DNA of 64,000 bases from Epiperipatus broadwayi (GCA_028023455.1 JAQFVV010012442.1:1-64000); one strand, 5' to 3'. Counted from the stretch's first letter, positions 1 through 15,151 are shown. Notes: generated from the sequence alone by a model not told the origin. Made by a program: numbers and translations.

Positions 1-777
1 CTCCATTTGTCTAGGCAATATATTGCTATCTTTTATTTCCATCTTTCTCATCTGGGTGGTCAATATATCCGCCTTCTCCTGCATGGATTCTTGAATTTTT
101 ATTATCTTTGTATCCATGGTCTCACATATTTGGGTCATTTTGACTTCTTGCTCTATTAGTGAGCCTTTAACTTCATTCATGACGTCTTCTTTTATTTTCA
201 ATATTTGATCATTTACTTGCCTAATTATTTGCTCAAATTTTTCATTCTGACTTTCCACTGCTTCCTTAATTTGTTTTTCTATTCTTTGGTTTGCTTCTAT
301 TGCTTGCTTGTTATCTTCTTCTCTTTGCTTGATATCTTCTTCTCTTTGCAATCTCTTTTTTGATTATCTTCTTCTCTCTGTTGATATCTTCTTCTCTCTG
401 TTTGATATCTTCTTCTCTTTTCTTATCTCTTTTTTGATTATCTTCTTCTCTCTGCTTGATATTTTCTTCTCTCTGTTTGATATCTTCTTCTCTTTGCTTA
501 TCTCTTTTTTGGTTATCTTCTTCTCTCTGTTTATCCCATTTTTGATTATCTTCTTCTCTTTGTTTATCTCTTTTTTGATTATCTTCTTCTCTCTGTTTAT
601 CCCATTTTTGATTATCTTCTTCTCTTTGTTTATCTCTTTTCTTTTGGTCTGCTTTTATAATTCCCAATAACTGGGCTAATGCAGACGTCTCCCCTGTTTT
701 CTCTGATTCCTCATCTGCTTTAGCTTCTATTTATCTTCTTTCTCAGGAGGATCCTCTATGCTTTCTGTATTCATCAT
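1..777 (-). pseudogene. Gag-like coiled-coil ORF of an LTR retroelement (partial, frameshifted)
   Basis: Read on the minus strand from an ATG at 777 (MMNTESIEDPPEKEDK), this is a coding-like stretch of about 255 codons running off the left edge of the window. The frame shifts near 725 and again near 350. The middle part (about 645 to 320) consists of an 11-residue repeat of the type KQREEDNQKRD / KQREEDNQKWD, followed by a highly charged heptad-like segment rich in Glu, Lys and Gln, as expected for a long coiled coil. No enzymatic motif is visible. The position downstream of an LTR-end-like site (1178 on the same strand) and the similarity in style to the other coiled-coil ORFs of this window suggest the Gag-like protein of a non-autonomous or incomplete LTR element. 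A host coiled-coil exon is the alternative. Confidence 0.5.
320..645 (-). repeat. 33-bp coding minisatellite (11-residue repeat)
   Basis: About ten copies of a 33-bp unit with the core gattatcttcttctc on the plus strand, encoding KQREEDNQKRD-type repeats on the minus strand. The unit length is a multiple of three, so copy-number change keeps the reading frame. The alternation of KRD and KWD copies indicates duplication of two-unit blocks. Confidence 0.8.
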
Positions 778-1159
778 TTTTTTGATTTTGATCTGGTTTT
801 CATCAATATTTTATTCTAGTTTAGTGGTATTTTTTAATTTCAACTTTAATAAGCTTCTCTCTCCATCCACACCATGACCTTACTCCATCTTCTTTGAAAT
901 GCCTGTTTCATTCTTTATGCCATTCATTTTGTGTTTTTCTTTTAGACTTTTATTTTTCCATCCTTCCTGAACAAATTACATCACTACATCATATGCACTG
1001 TTCATGTCACAGAATCGTGATCTGCTTATGCCTATGAGTAGGCTAGCTAGATCGGACCTCACAATAGGGTGGCAAATTAACCGGCCTATGCCAGATAAGG
1101 CCTAACAGTAAGATGACAATGTAATAGGTGCCTATGGTTAGGCTAGCTGGATAAAGCCT

Positions 1160-1190
1160 CACAGTTGGACGACAAATGTAACCGGACCCG
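1160..1190 (-). other. LTR 3' end and primer-binding-like segment
   Basis: On the minus strand the sequence CCGGTTACA (ending at 1178) is followed by TTTGTCGTCCAACTGTGAGG. The other LTR elements of the window end in GTTACA or GGTACA, and two of them are followed by a similar segment (see 30591 and 59265). I read this as the 3' end of a 5' LTR with an internal element running left into the Gag-like ORF. The other boundary of this LTR is not identified; it may include the tandem arrays at 1.65-3.4 kb. Confidence 0.35.
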
Positions 1191-1227
1191 CGTACAACCC
1201 TTTTATTACGTCAGTTGTAACAATTTT

Positions 1228-1320
1228 CTGATGAGCATACTGTAGGAAGGAACTATCAATTGACATTCCTAATGCAGATGTTAATGCCTCCTACAACAAT
1301 ATTTCCTGCTCATCAGAGGA
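1228..1320. other. Interrupted inverted repeat (hairpin of about 90 nt)
   Basis: TCTGATGAGCA is mirrored by TGCTCATCAGA at the far end, and inside it TGTAGGAAGG faces CCTCCTACA. The two nested stems could form a stable RNA hairpin. It lies in the presumed LTR of the leftmost element. The CTGATGAG here is not followed by a GAAA box in the right place, so it is not called a hammerhead. Confidence 0.5.
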
Positions 1321-1644
1321 TGTAGTACCATAGAGACTGTAAACATCTAAACATTTATATGTTTGGTTTTCCAAACAGCGCCATTAGAGTTCCGTCTTAC
1401 TACAACCTGACTGGCCTGGGTCTAGTTATGTCAGACATAGCTCAGGAATGCATGAGATTCTCATGAACCAGTGCTATAATTGGTGAGTGATGCGATAAAC
1501 CAAACAAAACCGGACAACTGGATAACCAATTTAATTTTTAGTAACAAAAAAAATTTATTAAATAACAATTAATTTGCAATTTCTAACAAAATTCATTTCT
1601 ATCCACATGATAACTCATTTTTATTTTACTTATAAAAGAGTTAG

Positions 1645-2655
1645 AAGCAGTTCCTTTTTTTTTATCAATAGTTCATTTACAAATTCAATTATGAGAAAAA
1701 GCTTGGAAATAGTCAATTCAATAATAGTTCATTTTGAATTCATTTATTAGAAGAAGCTTGGAAACATTCTAATTCAACAATAGTTCATTTTGAATTCATT
1801 TATGAGAAAAAGCTTGGAAATATTCTAATTCAACAATAATTCATTTTGATTCCATCTATGAGAAGAAGCTTGGAAATATTCTAATTTAACAATAATTCAT
1901 TTTGATTCCATCTATGAGAAGAAGCTTGGAAATATTCTAATTTAACAATAATTCATTTTGAATCCATTTATGAGAAGAAGCTTGGAATTATTCTAATTTA
2001 ACAATAATTCATTTTGAATCCATTTATGAGAAGAAGCTTGGAAATATTCCAATTCAACAATAATTCATTTTGAATCCATTTATGAGAAGAAGCTTGGAAT
2101 TATTCTAATTTAACAATAATTCATTTTGAATCCATTTATGAGAAGAAGCTTGGAAATATTCTAATTCAACAATAATTCATTTTGAATTCATTTATGAGAA
2201 GAAGCTTGGAAATATTCTAATTTAACAATAATTCATTTTGAATCCATTTATGAGAAGAAGCTTGGAAATATTCTAATTCAACAATAATTCATTTTGAATT
2301 CATTTATGAGAAGAAACTTGGAAATATTCTAATTTAACAATAATTCATTTTGAATCCATTTATGAGAAGAAGCTTGGAAATATTCTAATTCAACAATAAT
2401 TCATTTTGAATTCATTTATGAGAAGAAACTTGGAAATATTCTAATTTAACAATAATTCATTTTAAATCCATTTATGAGAAGAAGCTTGGAAATATTCTAA
2501 TTCAACAATAATTCATTTTGAATTCATTTATGAGAAGAAACTTGGAAATATTCTAATTTAACAATAATTCATTTTGAATCCATTTATGAGAAGAAGCTTG
2601 GAAACATTCTAATTCAACAATAGTTCATTTTTGTATTCCTTTATGAGAAGAAGCT
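1645..2655. repeat. 56-bp tandem repeat array (about 18 copies)
   Basis: The core gagaagaagcttggaaat recurs every 56 bp (for example the GCTT positions 1812, 1868, 1924, 1980, 2036). From about 2090 onward the copies alternate between a form with aattcaacaa plus gaattcattt and a form with aatttaacaa plus gaatccattt, so the effective unit there is a 112-bp dimer, a small higher-order repeat. The left copies are more divergent. No open frame runs through the array. It is not a CRISPR array: there are no unique spacers. Confidence 0.9.
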
Positions 2656-3420
2656 TGGTAGCAGTTAAGCATTTATGATTTATATAACATTTCATTATCT
2701 TGTGAATTATTACTGATTGGTAAACATTTAAATTCAGCAATTCTTGGTTTGTGGAGTATTCATCATTTGGTAATTAAAGCATTTATAATTTAGTCAAATA
2801 TAAAAGTATATTCTTATACATAAACTATGTTACATTATAAGAAGCTTAGAAGCAGTCAAGTATTTATGATTTATACAGCATTTCATCATTTTATTAATTA
2901 TTACCGATTGGTAGACATTTGAACTCAGCAATTCTTGGTTTGTAGAGCATTTATCATTTGATAATTGAGGCATTTATAATTTAGCCAAATATAGAAGTAT
3001 ATTCTTACACATAAACTCTGTTACATTATAAGAAGCTTAGAAGCAGTCAAGTATTTATGATTTATACAGCATTTCATCATTTTATTATTACCGATTGGTA
3101 GACATTTGAACTCAGCAATTCTTGGTTTGTAGAGCATTTATCATTTGATAATTGAGGCATTTATAATTTAGCCAAATATAGAAGTATATTCTTACACATA
3201 AACTCTGTTACATTATAAGAAGCTTAGAAGCAGTCAAGTATTTATGATTTATACAGCATTTCATCATTTTATTAATTATTACCGATTGGTAGACATTTGA
3301 ACTCAGCAATTCTTGGTTTGTAGAGCATTTATCATTTGATAATTGAGGCATTTATAATTTAGCCAAATATAGAAGTATATTCTTACACATAAACTCTGTT
3401 TGGCTTGTGGAGCATTTATC
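2646..3420. repeat. About 190-bp tandem repeat array (four copies, last partial)
   Basis: Units start at GAAGCTTAGAAGCAG-like sequence at about 2646, 2841, 3032 and 3219 (spacing about 195, 191 and 187). Copies 2 to 4 are nearly identical, copy 1 is divergent. The array abuts the 56-bp array and begins with the same AGAAGCTTGG-like core, which suggests that one array grew from an end of the other. Confidence 0.85.
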
Positions 3421-6000
<2,580 letters not shown>

Positions 6001-6004
6001 ATTA

Positions 6005-6836
6005 TTAAGCATTTATTTTTATAGCGTCTGCATATAATTGTAATTTACATTCATATCGGCCTTTCAAACCAATTGTGCAAAAGCTTTGCGAGTGTTAAAT
6101 AATAAATGAATGCCTTCTGATCAATACAAGATATAAAGAATTTATGCAGGAATAAAAAGAATCCTCTTATTCCTACGACTCAAATATTTATATATGAGCA
6201 AATCTGAAGTACTTGCACAGAAGGCGTGACGATAGAACGGTCACTTTTTAAATTACTATATACAATGTCTGAATGAATGACGCGATGAAATTTTCTAGAA
6301 TTTACTAAACGTCATTCCAACTGAAACTTAATCATATATATAAATAAACATTTATTTTTATAGCGTCTCCATATAATTGTAATTTACATTCATATTGGCC
6401 TTTCAAACCAATTGTGCAAACGCTTTGCGAGTGTTAAATAATAAATGAATGCCTTCTGATCAATACAAGATATAAAGAATTTATGCAGGAATAAAAAGAA
6501 TCCTCTTATTCCTATGACTCAAATATTTATATATGAGCAAATCTGAAGTACTTGCACAGAAGGCGTGACGATAGAACGGTCACTTTTTAAATTACTATAT
6601 ACAATGTCTGAATGAATGACGTGATGAAATTTTCTAGAATTTACTAAACGTCATTCCAACTGAAACTTAATCATATATATAAATAAGCATTTATTTTTAC
6701 AGCATCTGCATATAATTGTAATTTACATTCATATCAGCCTTTCAAACCAATTGTGCAAATGCTTTGCGAGTGTTAAATAATAAATGAATGCAAAGCGTTT
6801 GCACAATTGGTTTGAAAGGCCGATATGAATGTAAAT
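6005..6836. repeat. 339-bp tandem repeat with inverted terminal copy
   Basis: Equivalent points (ATTTATTTTTA) occur at 6011, 6350 and 6689, giving two full 339-bp units and a third partial one. The third breaks at about 6790 and is followed by an inverted piece (6791-6836) complementary to about 6719-6768, a fold-back end. Each unit holds paired segments that could form nested RNA stems: GCCTTCTG with CAGAAGGC, AGGAATAA with TTATTCCT inside it, then GAATGACG with CGTCATTC. No hammerhead core is visible. The tandem plus inverted layout resembles that of the hammerhead families elsewhere in the window. Confidence 0.8.
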
Positions 6837-6839
6837 AAT

Positions 6840-9800
6840 AATTATTATTTATTTAAAATAATCTTAGAAATTATTTTCATTCAATTCAAAAAACATATGT
6901 TTGATTAAATTTAATTATTAGATAAAATATATTAAATTCATGTGTGTGTTTCAGACAGTGTTCCTGTTTTGTTTTGTTTTTTGAAGAAAGAATAAAAAAA
7001 AGTGTAAGAATAAAATGTACACAAAATATGTTAAGCATATTTTTTTAAAAATAATTAATAAGCAAACGGATTTACCAAAAACTTTCCTACAAATTTAAAC
7101 AAAAATGGTGATATTTAATAATAGTATGAATTGCTAGATTTAAAAGTCTGTTTCTTTGTCAGCTACCCAAGTGAATCAAATCACTAATAATTTTTTAAAT
7201 ATCTGCATCTGAAAATATGTTGGAATGCTTAACTTTAAAAGTACATTTAATTGCAGAAGTTCAGTATGTTTTGAAATATTTTATTAAATACAAATTGGCA
7301 ACATTAAATAAGTATTTTCATTACAGAAGTTTTTTAGATATGAAAACTTTCTTTAAAAAAAGATGAGGTTGAAAATCAAATTTAAATGTCAATTTTTATT
7401 GAAATGCTGGTTTAATATTTTTGCTTATCATTTAAATAATAAAGCATTGATTATCATATCTGAATGTATGCTGCCAGTAATGGATTTGCAATTTAATTTG
7501 TTGACTATTTGAATAATAATAACTGCCTTTAAACAATTAACTAAAACTGCATTCTGTTTTCTATTGCCAATGTTGATCTATTAAATTATTTGTTTTTGAT
7601 TGTTATTCCTGAATTTAAATGTGTATACATAAATTAATATTGCCTGGATATCATATACTTGGAACAATTTTATATAAAAATGTAGAATTTAATAACTTAT
7701 GAAGAACATTTTCACTTAAACTTTATATGTCATGCTTTAGGAATTGCCTCATATTCACGGAGCCATGTAAAATTTAATAATTTAAAAGGGCTCATAATAA
7801 CTAGAAAAAAAGGATATAATCACATCTATGGAATTCGGCTATAATTTATAATTATTACTTTGTGATGTGTATTTATTGTTCAAGACATTTTTACATTGAT
7901 TTCACGGATAATATTTAAAATTCTAAAATGTTGTACACTTTAATTTATGTATTTATGTAAAAATGATTGATTTTAATTTTATTGTTATATGAACATATAT
8001 GTGAAGTTCATAACTATATTTTCACTATGTTTAAATTAAACTTATGGGATTGAATAACATATTTATTCAAGGGAATACCACTTGCAGAAAAAGATTGAGA
8101 ATTATTAATAAATTTATGGTGTGTGTCAACCTCTCATGAAGTGTCGTATGAATATTTCCAGAGTTCTATTCCTATACTCATGTTACTTATATTACATTGT
8201 TACTATGTTTATATTTTATGCGAAATAATTCAGTATATTAGCTGTCCTTATTATTGAAACACTTTTCATTATGTATGAACCCACATCAGCAGAAATGCTG
8301 GTGATTTTTTCTGAATTGTCAGATTAACTGAGTAGGATGATGTTTGCACTTTAAATATGAAGTAAATATTAATATTGTTTTACAATGTTAAATGGCATTA
8401 ATCTATGATGGTGGTTAATCCACAGATTAATTAGTTGCCACTTTCTATATTTTACACTCACTCCTGTACTGGTAGTTAATCTGCAGAATTGTGTAATTAT
8501 ATCTGTTGCTTCATGGTGGTGTATAAACCCACAGGACACTCAGTGTTGTATTATTCCTATGTGTAGATGAATGCATCCACAGGAATAATATTATACTTCA
8601 TAAATGTAAGTTTGGGCAAAGTATTTTATATTATTATGCTAAAATCATTTTCTTCAACTTATAAGTATAACTTATAAGTTGTAATGGTCAGAATCATCTA
8701 TCTCGCTAACACACTGCAGAATCCAAACCCCAAATATAAAACTGAACACTCTAGGACGGGTTGCCTTCTAGATAACTAAGTTCGAATCTAAAGTCTAAAT
8801 TTTACAATGTCCCCTATGTGATGATGCATCTGATGCTATTAAAAATATAATATTTTAACTGATGCCTGATGGTCAGGGAGAAACAAAGAGATTCTATACT
8901 ATGAGATAAGCTTTGGTTTCTAATTAATGACTATGGATAGTACAAAAGAAATCTATAAAATAGATAGATAGATAGACCAAAATAGTGATAGGGATCAATA
9001 AAATAAAAGATCAAAAGTAGTTTATAAGATTTATTTTTATAGCAAGAATTATATATAACTAAAACGGCATTTAGCATAACAATCCATAAAAATTACATTA
9101 AAATGTTGTCAAGTATACAGACTATGTCAAGCTTTGTTAGCTGAGAAGTCATTACAACTGACATGCAAGCAAGTAGTTGGTTGCAGACAGTTGTGGGTTC
9201 ACCTCCCAGATGATGCTATGACATATAAAAAAGTATATAGTCTATCCATCGGGCTAATATAGTATTACAATAATGTGCTTAAAAGAAATGGGAAGATGTG
9301 TAATGTGCTTTGAGTAAATTATAAAAAGTTTAATAAAACATTTGAACATTAATGTTTAATAGAATATTTCTTGATTTCTAAAATAGCATGAACCAAAGCT
9401 TACTAAGCAATAAAGTGTGGATGTGATCAAGGCATTTATTTTATAATTATAATTAAAGTTATATTTGGAGGTCAGTATTGCCAATAAGGAATTTATTAAA
9501 GGATGGAGGGTGTGATATGTTTAAATCATGGATGCTTTGTAAAATATACATATGTAAAATTATAGCGAATAAGTGAAATGACTATGGAGGGAGTCTCACC
9601 AGTGATTCATAGGACTGTGTTGTCACGGACAGCCAATGTCTGGACTCATCAAAAACTTAGTGACTGGGTGACAGCTGCATCTAATTCCCAGGTGTGACAT
9701 TCGAGTACACACTCTGCCTGGGAGCTCCAGCAAGTAAAAATGGTAAATGGTCTTGGCCATTTAAAGCCTTTGGAGAGAAAAACAAGTGGTCTCAACAACC

Positions 9801-12800
9801 AATTCACTTATCAGCAATGCTCCACTAATGTATATAAAGCATTTGAGAGGATTTACTTAGCTTGAAAAAATGCCCAATCAATCCCCCATTAATTATTTAA
9901 AGAGAGTCCATTCATTCTCAACCTCAATTACAAAATTTAAAATTAAAGCAAAATAATTTTAAGATAGGAAAATGCGTGTTTGTGGGATTGAAAAGAAAAC
10001 ATAGATTTATTTAAGCAATCGTGCATTTGTGACACATTTAATCATTGACCTCACCCATAATCTCACATTAGATTAAAATCGATAAAATGTAGATTTTAAA
10101 CTATATAATTATTACACATATTGACTAAGATTAGAATAGCCCTCGAACAAGTGATTCATGAGATAATAAAAATGGGAACTATTTATAATTTTAAAATGCC
10201 TTAATATCAGCATCTTGCTTTCAACAAAGGGAATAATTATCTTGGTCAAAGACTACTCTGGCACACTATCATAATAAAATAAAAGAAAGATTAATAAATA
10301 TAAAATATTAACTTAAGGATAGAGAGCAAAAATATTGATTGTATTAGAACATTTTAAAGGAATACATGATAAAGTAAAGTAAAATGGAAAAACAATTTAA
10401 ATAGCTATAGCATATTAATTACAAGAGAGAATCACAAAAGCTTTTGGGTTAATGTTGGGGTTACCTCTAAAGAAGCATTTGCAGGTAGATTGATTATGTC
10501 AGCAATAAACTCTGGTAATGTTCATATTTCGGCAGCAGCAGTTTCAGGGTTTCCTATGTGACTGCACTTGATGGTATAGAGCAGTGGCCGCCATTCCCGA
10601 GAAAAAAATAGCCTTCTTGCCAGCTCTACTCCATCATTTCAATGATAGCAATTTTGAGGGTTGGGTGATTCATTAATATTTTAAGTGGTATGGTAGAACA
10701 TGGTAAAATTTATTTGAAGATGAAAACTTGGTTTCAAATACTTAAATTTGCGGGCACGTAGCTAGAAAATCTCAGAACAAAATAAATATTAGAAATCTTG
10801 CTACAATAGAATAATACTAGAATATTTGCTGGAATATTACTACAATCTCAGAATAATCTTAGAATATTAAAATACTTGCTGAAATATTACTAGAATAACA
10901 CTAGAATGAAGAACAAAAGAAATCCCTCCTTTATATAGTTAAATTACACAATAAAACTGCCCTGGAGTGTTACAAAAATATTCCAAAATTTGCCCACTTA
11001 TCAGTTGTAATTAAATCTATGCGCATGTCTAAAGGAATTCAACAAAATTTTAATTAATTTCCATTGTTAATTTCCCTGTCAACATTCCGATTACAACTTT
11101 GATTTAATTAAAACAAACTTTTGCTAATTGAAAGAAACGACCTTAAGTGGATATCTGCTGCATTTTTAGATATGCTCCTATAACATTAAATAATTAAAAC
11201 TATTGTTCCTACCAGCCCTCATTTATTTTAATAGAAAATATATGTCATGATTTCTAAATTAAAAAGAAAATTACTTTACTTTTAATTTTCAATATTTGAA
11301 TCTATTTATGAAACGAATATAAATTTTATTTTAAATCAAAAACGAATATTATGACTGTAATATATTTTTGTAAACAATTCAAACAAAATAATTTTAAATA
11401 ATTTATTATTTTAACTTAAGTTTTAAAATAAATATCACAGTGTGTGCACAATTACGACCTATATAACCTACTTCTTAAATATATCTAAATTATGTGAACA
11501 CACACACAATTTATAACATTTTTTTTATTGGGCATGAGTTATACAACCTATATATAACACGAGCATTGTACTCGTGATTTAAAATTGGGCGGGATTTTCA
11601 GCATATAAGCACATTGCAGACACACTACAATACATTGGGGTTTTAACTAAGGTATATGGGTAGGAAAGAGGTGAGAAACGAAGATCTGCAAAGTGGATCT
11701 TACTGTTTCAAAGTTGAATCATAAAGTGTAGCAAGACATCTTATCTAAATTATCTTCATGATCATTAACTGCTTGTTAATTAGTATTTATATGAAATATA
11801 GTTTGAATTTTCATTTTGGATTAACATTGTCTTTTACCTAATTCATGCAAATATAATATTATTTATTATATTATCATAGATGTATAGTATAGGTTTATTG
11901 GTTCTGGAACTGACACATTGGATATTTCATAATTTGATGTTGAATTGCAGCATCGTTTTCTAAAGGGATAAATTAGATTAAATTACAATGAAATGTATGA
12001 TTAGGCTTTTATAAAACTGCGCCTATAATATAATTAGTGAAGTGAACAAATGGAATGGTATTTTATTTTATTTATTTTATTTATTAATTAATTAATTTAT
12101 TTATTTATGTATTTATTTATTATATTAAAACATCACATATCAATTATTTGTTAATCATAAAATTGTAAATAAATGTTGACTTATAATTAAACTTACTGTG
12201 CCATTGCTATTTGTCATTCAGAAATTCAGAAATCCCATATCTTGAATAGAGCATACATTGGAGTACATACTTTTGTTAGCATGATATAAGAGTATTAGTA
12301 ATATTCTGAGAAAATATTTGAATGCTTTTGTCCTTGGTAATTTATGATGTATAAGGTATAATAAAATCTCATTTGCCTTTACCATCATTTTAGTTTTGCT
12401 TAGTTGATTCTAGTACATGATACAAAATTGATTGACTTTATAAACTTATAAACAGATTTACCAGATAATGATATGATTGAATTTATTTGCTAAATGTTTC
12501 AATTGTCATTCATCAATATAACAAGAGTCTCATTGATATTTATTAAATTATAAATTTAATTTAATAAGGAAAGAACACAAGTTTTCTATGCTTATTATTA
12601 TTGCAAAGCTCATACACAGACTAGCATTTGTACAGAAATCATGCATATCATTTTTTAAAATTCATAATATTTAATAGTTTCACAAATTATACCATCTTTT
12701 CCATGGATGGCCATAAGGTCTCATGCAATGAAAAATCGCAGATTAAAGTTTTGAAGAATAATAAGATTACCTAGTTATAATTTGTCGAATGTACTTTCAT

Positions 12801-13000
12801 ATACTGCTAAGATAGATCTTCATGGTATACCCTGGCTCAGACCAAATTAGATCATAACAATTCCATGTTATATGATTAATTTTGTTTGTTGTGATGTGCT
12901 CCAGATATTGGTTATAATCTTGGTGCACAATGTAGATGGCACAATATGTTTTTGGTTATAGTTCTTGACAACCCAACATTTGGGAAATTTGGTTACAAGA
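6840..13000. other. AT-rich stretch without recognisable genes
   Basis: No convincing coding frame and no repeat shared with the rest of the window. Small features are a TAGA run at about 8960-8976, a stretch of somewhat higher GC at about 9590-9740, and a TTTA/TTAA-rich run at about 12060-12122. Confidence 0.5.
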
Positions 13001-13008
13001 TTATTGAG

Positions 13009-13048
<40 letters not shown>

Positions 13049-13064
13049 TATTTCAAAAATAAAA

Positions 13065-13106
<42 letters not shown>

Positions 13107-13128
13107 TTTTATTTTTGAAATATTTTTA
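13009..13128. repeat. Perfect 26-27-bp inverted repeat around a (TA)n tract
   Basis: Left arm at about 13043-13068 (starts TAAAAATATTTC) and right arm at about 13103-13128 are exact reverse complements over about 26 bp, with a TA tract as hinge. A second TA tract precedes the left arm. The whole could extrude as a cruciform or be a fold-back (MITE-like) insertion. Confidence 0.85.
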
Positions 13129-13700
13129 AGAATATAATAACATTTTATATATAATAATCACAGTTAAATGATATAGACACAGTGGCCAATGAAAACATTA
13201 AATTGTAAACACTTTTTTCAAGGTTGAAACCTCTTTAAATGCATTCTTTTGATAATTATATAAGATCAAGTGCTTCAGGAGATATGTATCTCTTTAAGAA
13301 AACCAAGTCTCCCAACTTTCCCAATTTTTGAATATTATAGATACTTACATCAAGTGATGAATTTTATAAATTAATATTTTTAGCAGATGTTATTTCTGAA
13401 ATAATTTAAGAATATATATATATATATGTGTGTGTGTGTGTTTATGTTTGAATTATTTGATTAGATATTTCAATGAGTGATACAATTTTTGCTTGCACAG
13501 CAAAAATTAATTAAATATAATATCTGTTAAACATGCATTGTATATAGTTTTGATAACAAAAATAATTCATGATCTATATAAAAATACTTTTATTTGTAAT
13601 GCATTTATCAATGAAAAACTATCAGAATAAATGCAAAGATCCAGTCCTTATTAAAGCATTTTCTTGGCCACATCAAACAAAGAAAATTTGATCTTAATTT

Positions 13701-14159
13701 TTATTTTAGTGGATATTCAATTTTGAATGGAGTTTCAAAAAAGTATTGAATTGTAGAATTGTGTAAATTTCTTTGACATTCTATTTTAAAAACCCTTTTT
13801 ATTATATATGAATTATGCAAAGAATATTTGTACATTAACTCACCTAGTTTTAAATCAATTGGTATACTTTCAATGACGCCCTTTTCTGGTTCAGTCTTAA
13901 GGTATATTATCTGCTTTCCAACCATTTCTTTTCTCAAACTAGTGAAACACATGCGCCAATGGTTGTCTTCATTAAACTCTATAATGTTCTCATAGAATTC
14001 ATCATACAATATGCTTACATGAATATAAGTATCATGAGTGAATATAATTGAACCTGTTTCATTATCAATCATGCTGATAACTGTTTCAAACAATTTTGAA
14101 TCAGGTGGTTCTGTTGAGAAGCAGAATCGTTTATTTAAAATTAATGCTGGTCTATCAAA
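13701..14159 (-). CDS. Uncharacterised protein, probable 3'-terminal exon
   Basis: Open frame of 152 codons to a TAA at 13701, extending upstream of the first ATG (14093) to a possible splice acceptor (CTACAG) at 14159; the intron side is not rich in pyrimidines, which weakens it. The peptide is of normal complexity (begins FDRPALILNKRFCFSTEPPD, ends FFETPFKIEYPLK) with few Cys, no membrane segment and no signal peptide. An AATAAA overlaps the stop codon and could be the poly(A) signal. I do not recognise the family. Its normal amino-acid composition in such AT-rich DNA argues for a genuine exon. A second minus-strand piece at 15042-15151 would join in frame. An old transposon-derived ORF is the alternative. 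Confidence 0.5.
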   Translation of the reverse strand, partial: FDRPALILNKRFCFSTEPPDSKLFETVISMIDNETGSIIFTHDTYIHVSILYDEFYENIIEFNEDNHWRMCFTSLRKEMVGKQIIYLKTEPEKGVIESIPIDLKLGELMYKYSLHNSYIIKRVFKIECQRNLHNSTIQYFFETPFKIEYPLK

Positions 14160-15041
14160 CTGTAGTTGATTTCTTTTTAAATCTAATATAGAATAACAAA
14201 TGTATGTACGTTTGAATTACAAATATAAATGAAGGTAAAAAATAATTATATATATATATATATATATAAAAGCCAAATGTCTTATAATCTATATAATAAA
14301 GTAAATAATGCAAATTAAAAAAAAACAAAAAAAAAAAACATTTAACTATGTAGCCAAAATAAAATTTAAAAAATAATACCAATTGCATATCTGAGAGTGG
14401 TCTTTTTAAGTGAATATTATCACAAGTCAAAACTTATATAGATGATGTTTTTTAATGAATATAACTGTAGCTCAAACATATTTATTGCATATAATTTTTC
14501 CAACTGAAATATAATCCAGATCTAAGAAATTTATTTTGTGTTTTACCTTTTTAAAATTTTACCCTTTCAATGTTTCAACTTGAACACCCCCTTAGAGCAA
14601 TAATAAGTGCATTAAAAAACCTTACATACGTTTATGCTAGTTGATTTATCTGATTTTAATAAAATCTACATTTATTTTATTAATTTATATTTTTAAAACT
14701 TTATTTATATTAAAGAATTTAAAAATTAATACAAATGATATTAATTCAAATATTATTTACTTGAATTTTTATATTGTATTATTTCCATCATCTAATAATG
14801 GTATTGAATGTCTTTAGAAAAAAAATAACTTTATTTAAATATTCCAAATACATTCCACTGTTAGTAATAGCAAAGCAAACAAGTTACTTTAGTTGTTTGC
14901 AAATATTACTGTTGAAAAAGTTTTAAATGTAATTTATCAACGCTGCAATTTATCTTTTAATGATTAAATGTTGATTTTAAACATAAATTTTATATACAAT
15001 CGACAACATTACACTTTTGTTTCGCCTATGGTCACATCTAC

Positions 15042-15151
15042 CTTAGTAGCAATAGGTGTTTTATTTGTTTGAAATTTGGAATCTCGTGCCTTAGAATCAG
15101 AACCTTTAGAATTTCGTTTTGGCTCGGATATATAGATGAAAAAATTATCAG
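15042..15151 (-). CDS. Possible upstream exon of the same uncharacterised gene
   Basis: Open frame reading ADNFFIYISEPKRNSKGSDS and on, ending in AAG at a donor-like GTAGATG (15041-15035). A plausible acceptor TTTGCTGATTTACCAG lies just upstream (end at 15152). With this acceptor the exon starts in phase 1 and ends in phase 0, and 13701-14159 starts in phase 0, so the two would join without a frameshift. Without splicing the frame runs to a stop at 15009. The sequence is hydrophilic, rich in Ser and Lys. Function unknown. Confidence 0.35.

Noticed and set aside
308-670. Plus-strand frame rich in FFSLFISFL repeats, resembling a membrane protein
   Set aside because: It is the antisense of the charged 11-residue coiled-coil repeat on the minus strand; hydrophobicity comes from reading GAA/AAG codons backwards.
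1645-3420. Regularly spaced repeats as a CRISPR array
   Set aside because: Repeats are contiguous without unique spacers, and the context is eukaryotic.
6280-6700. CTGAATGAATGACGCGATGAAA as a hammerhead core in the 339-bp repeat
   Set aside because: The core would need CTGANGA; there is an extra base and no stem II between the boxes.
9128-9205. Possible tRNA-derived SINE head (GGGTTCACCTCCC as B box)
   Set aside because: The A-box part is weak and no cloverleaf could be drawn; no second copy in the window.
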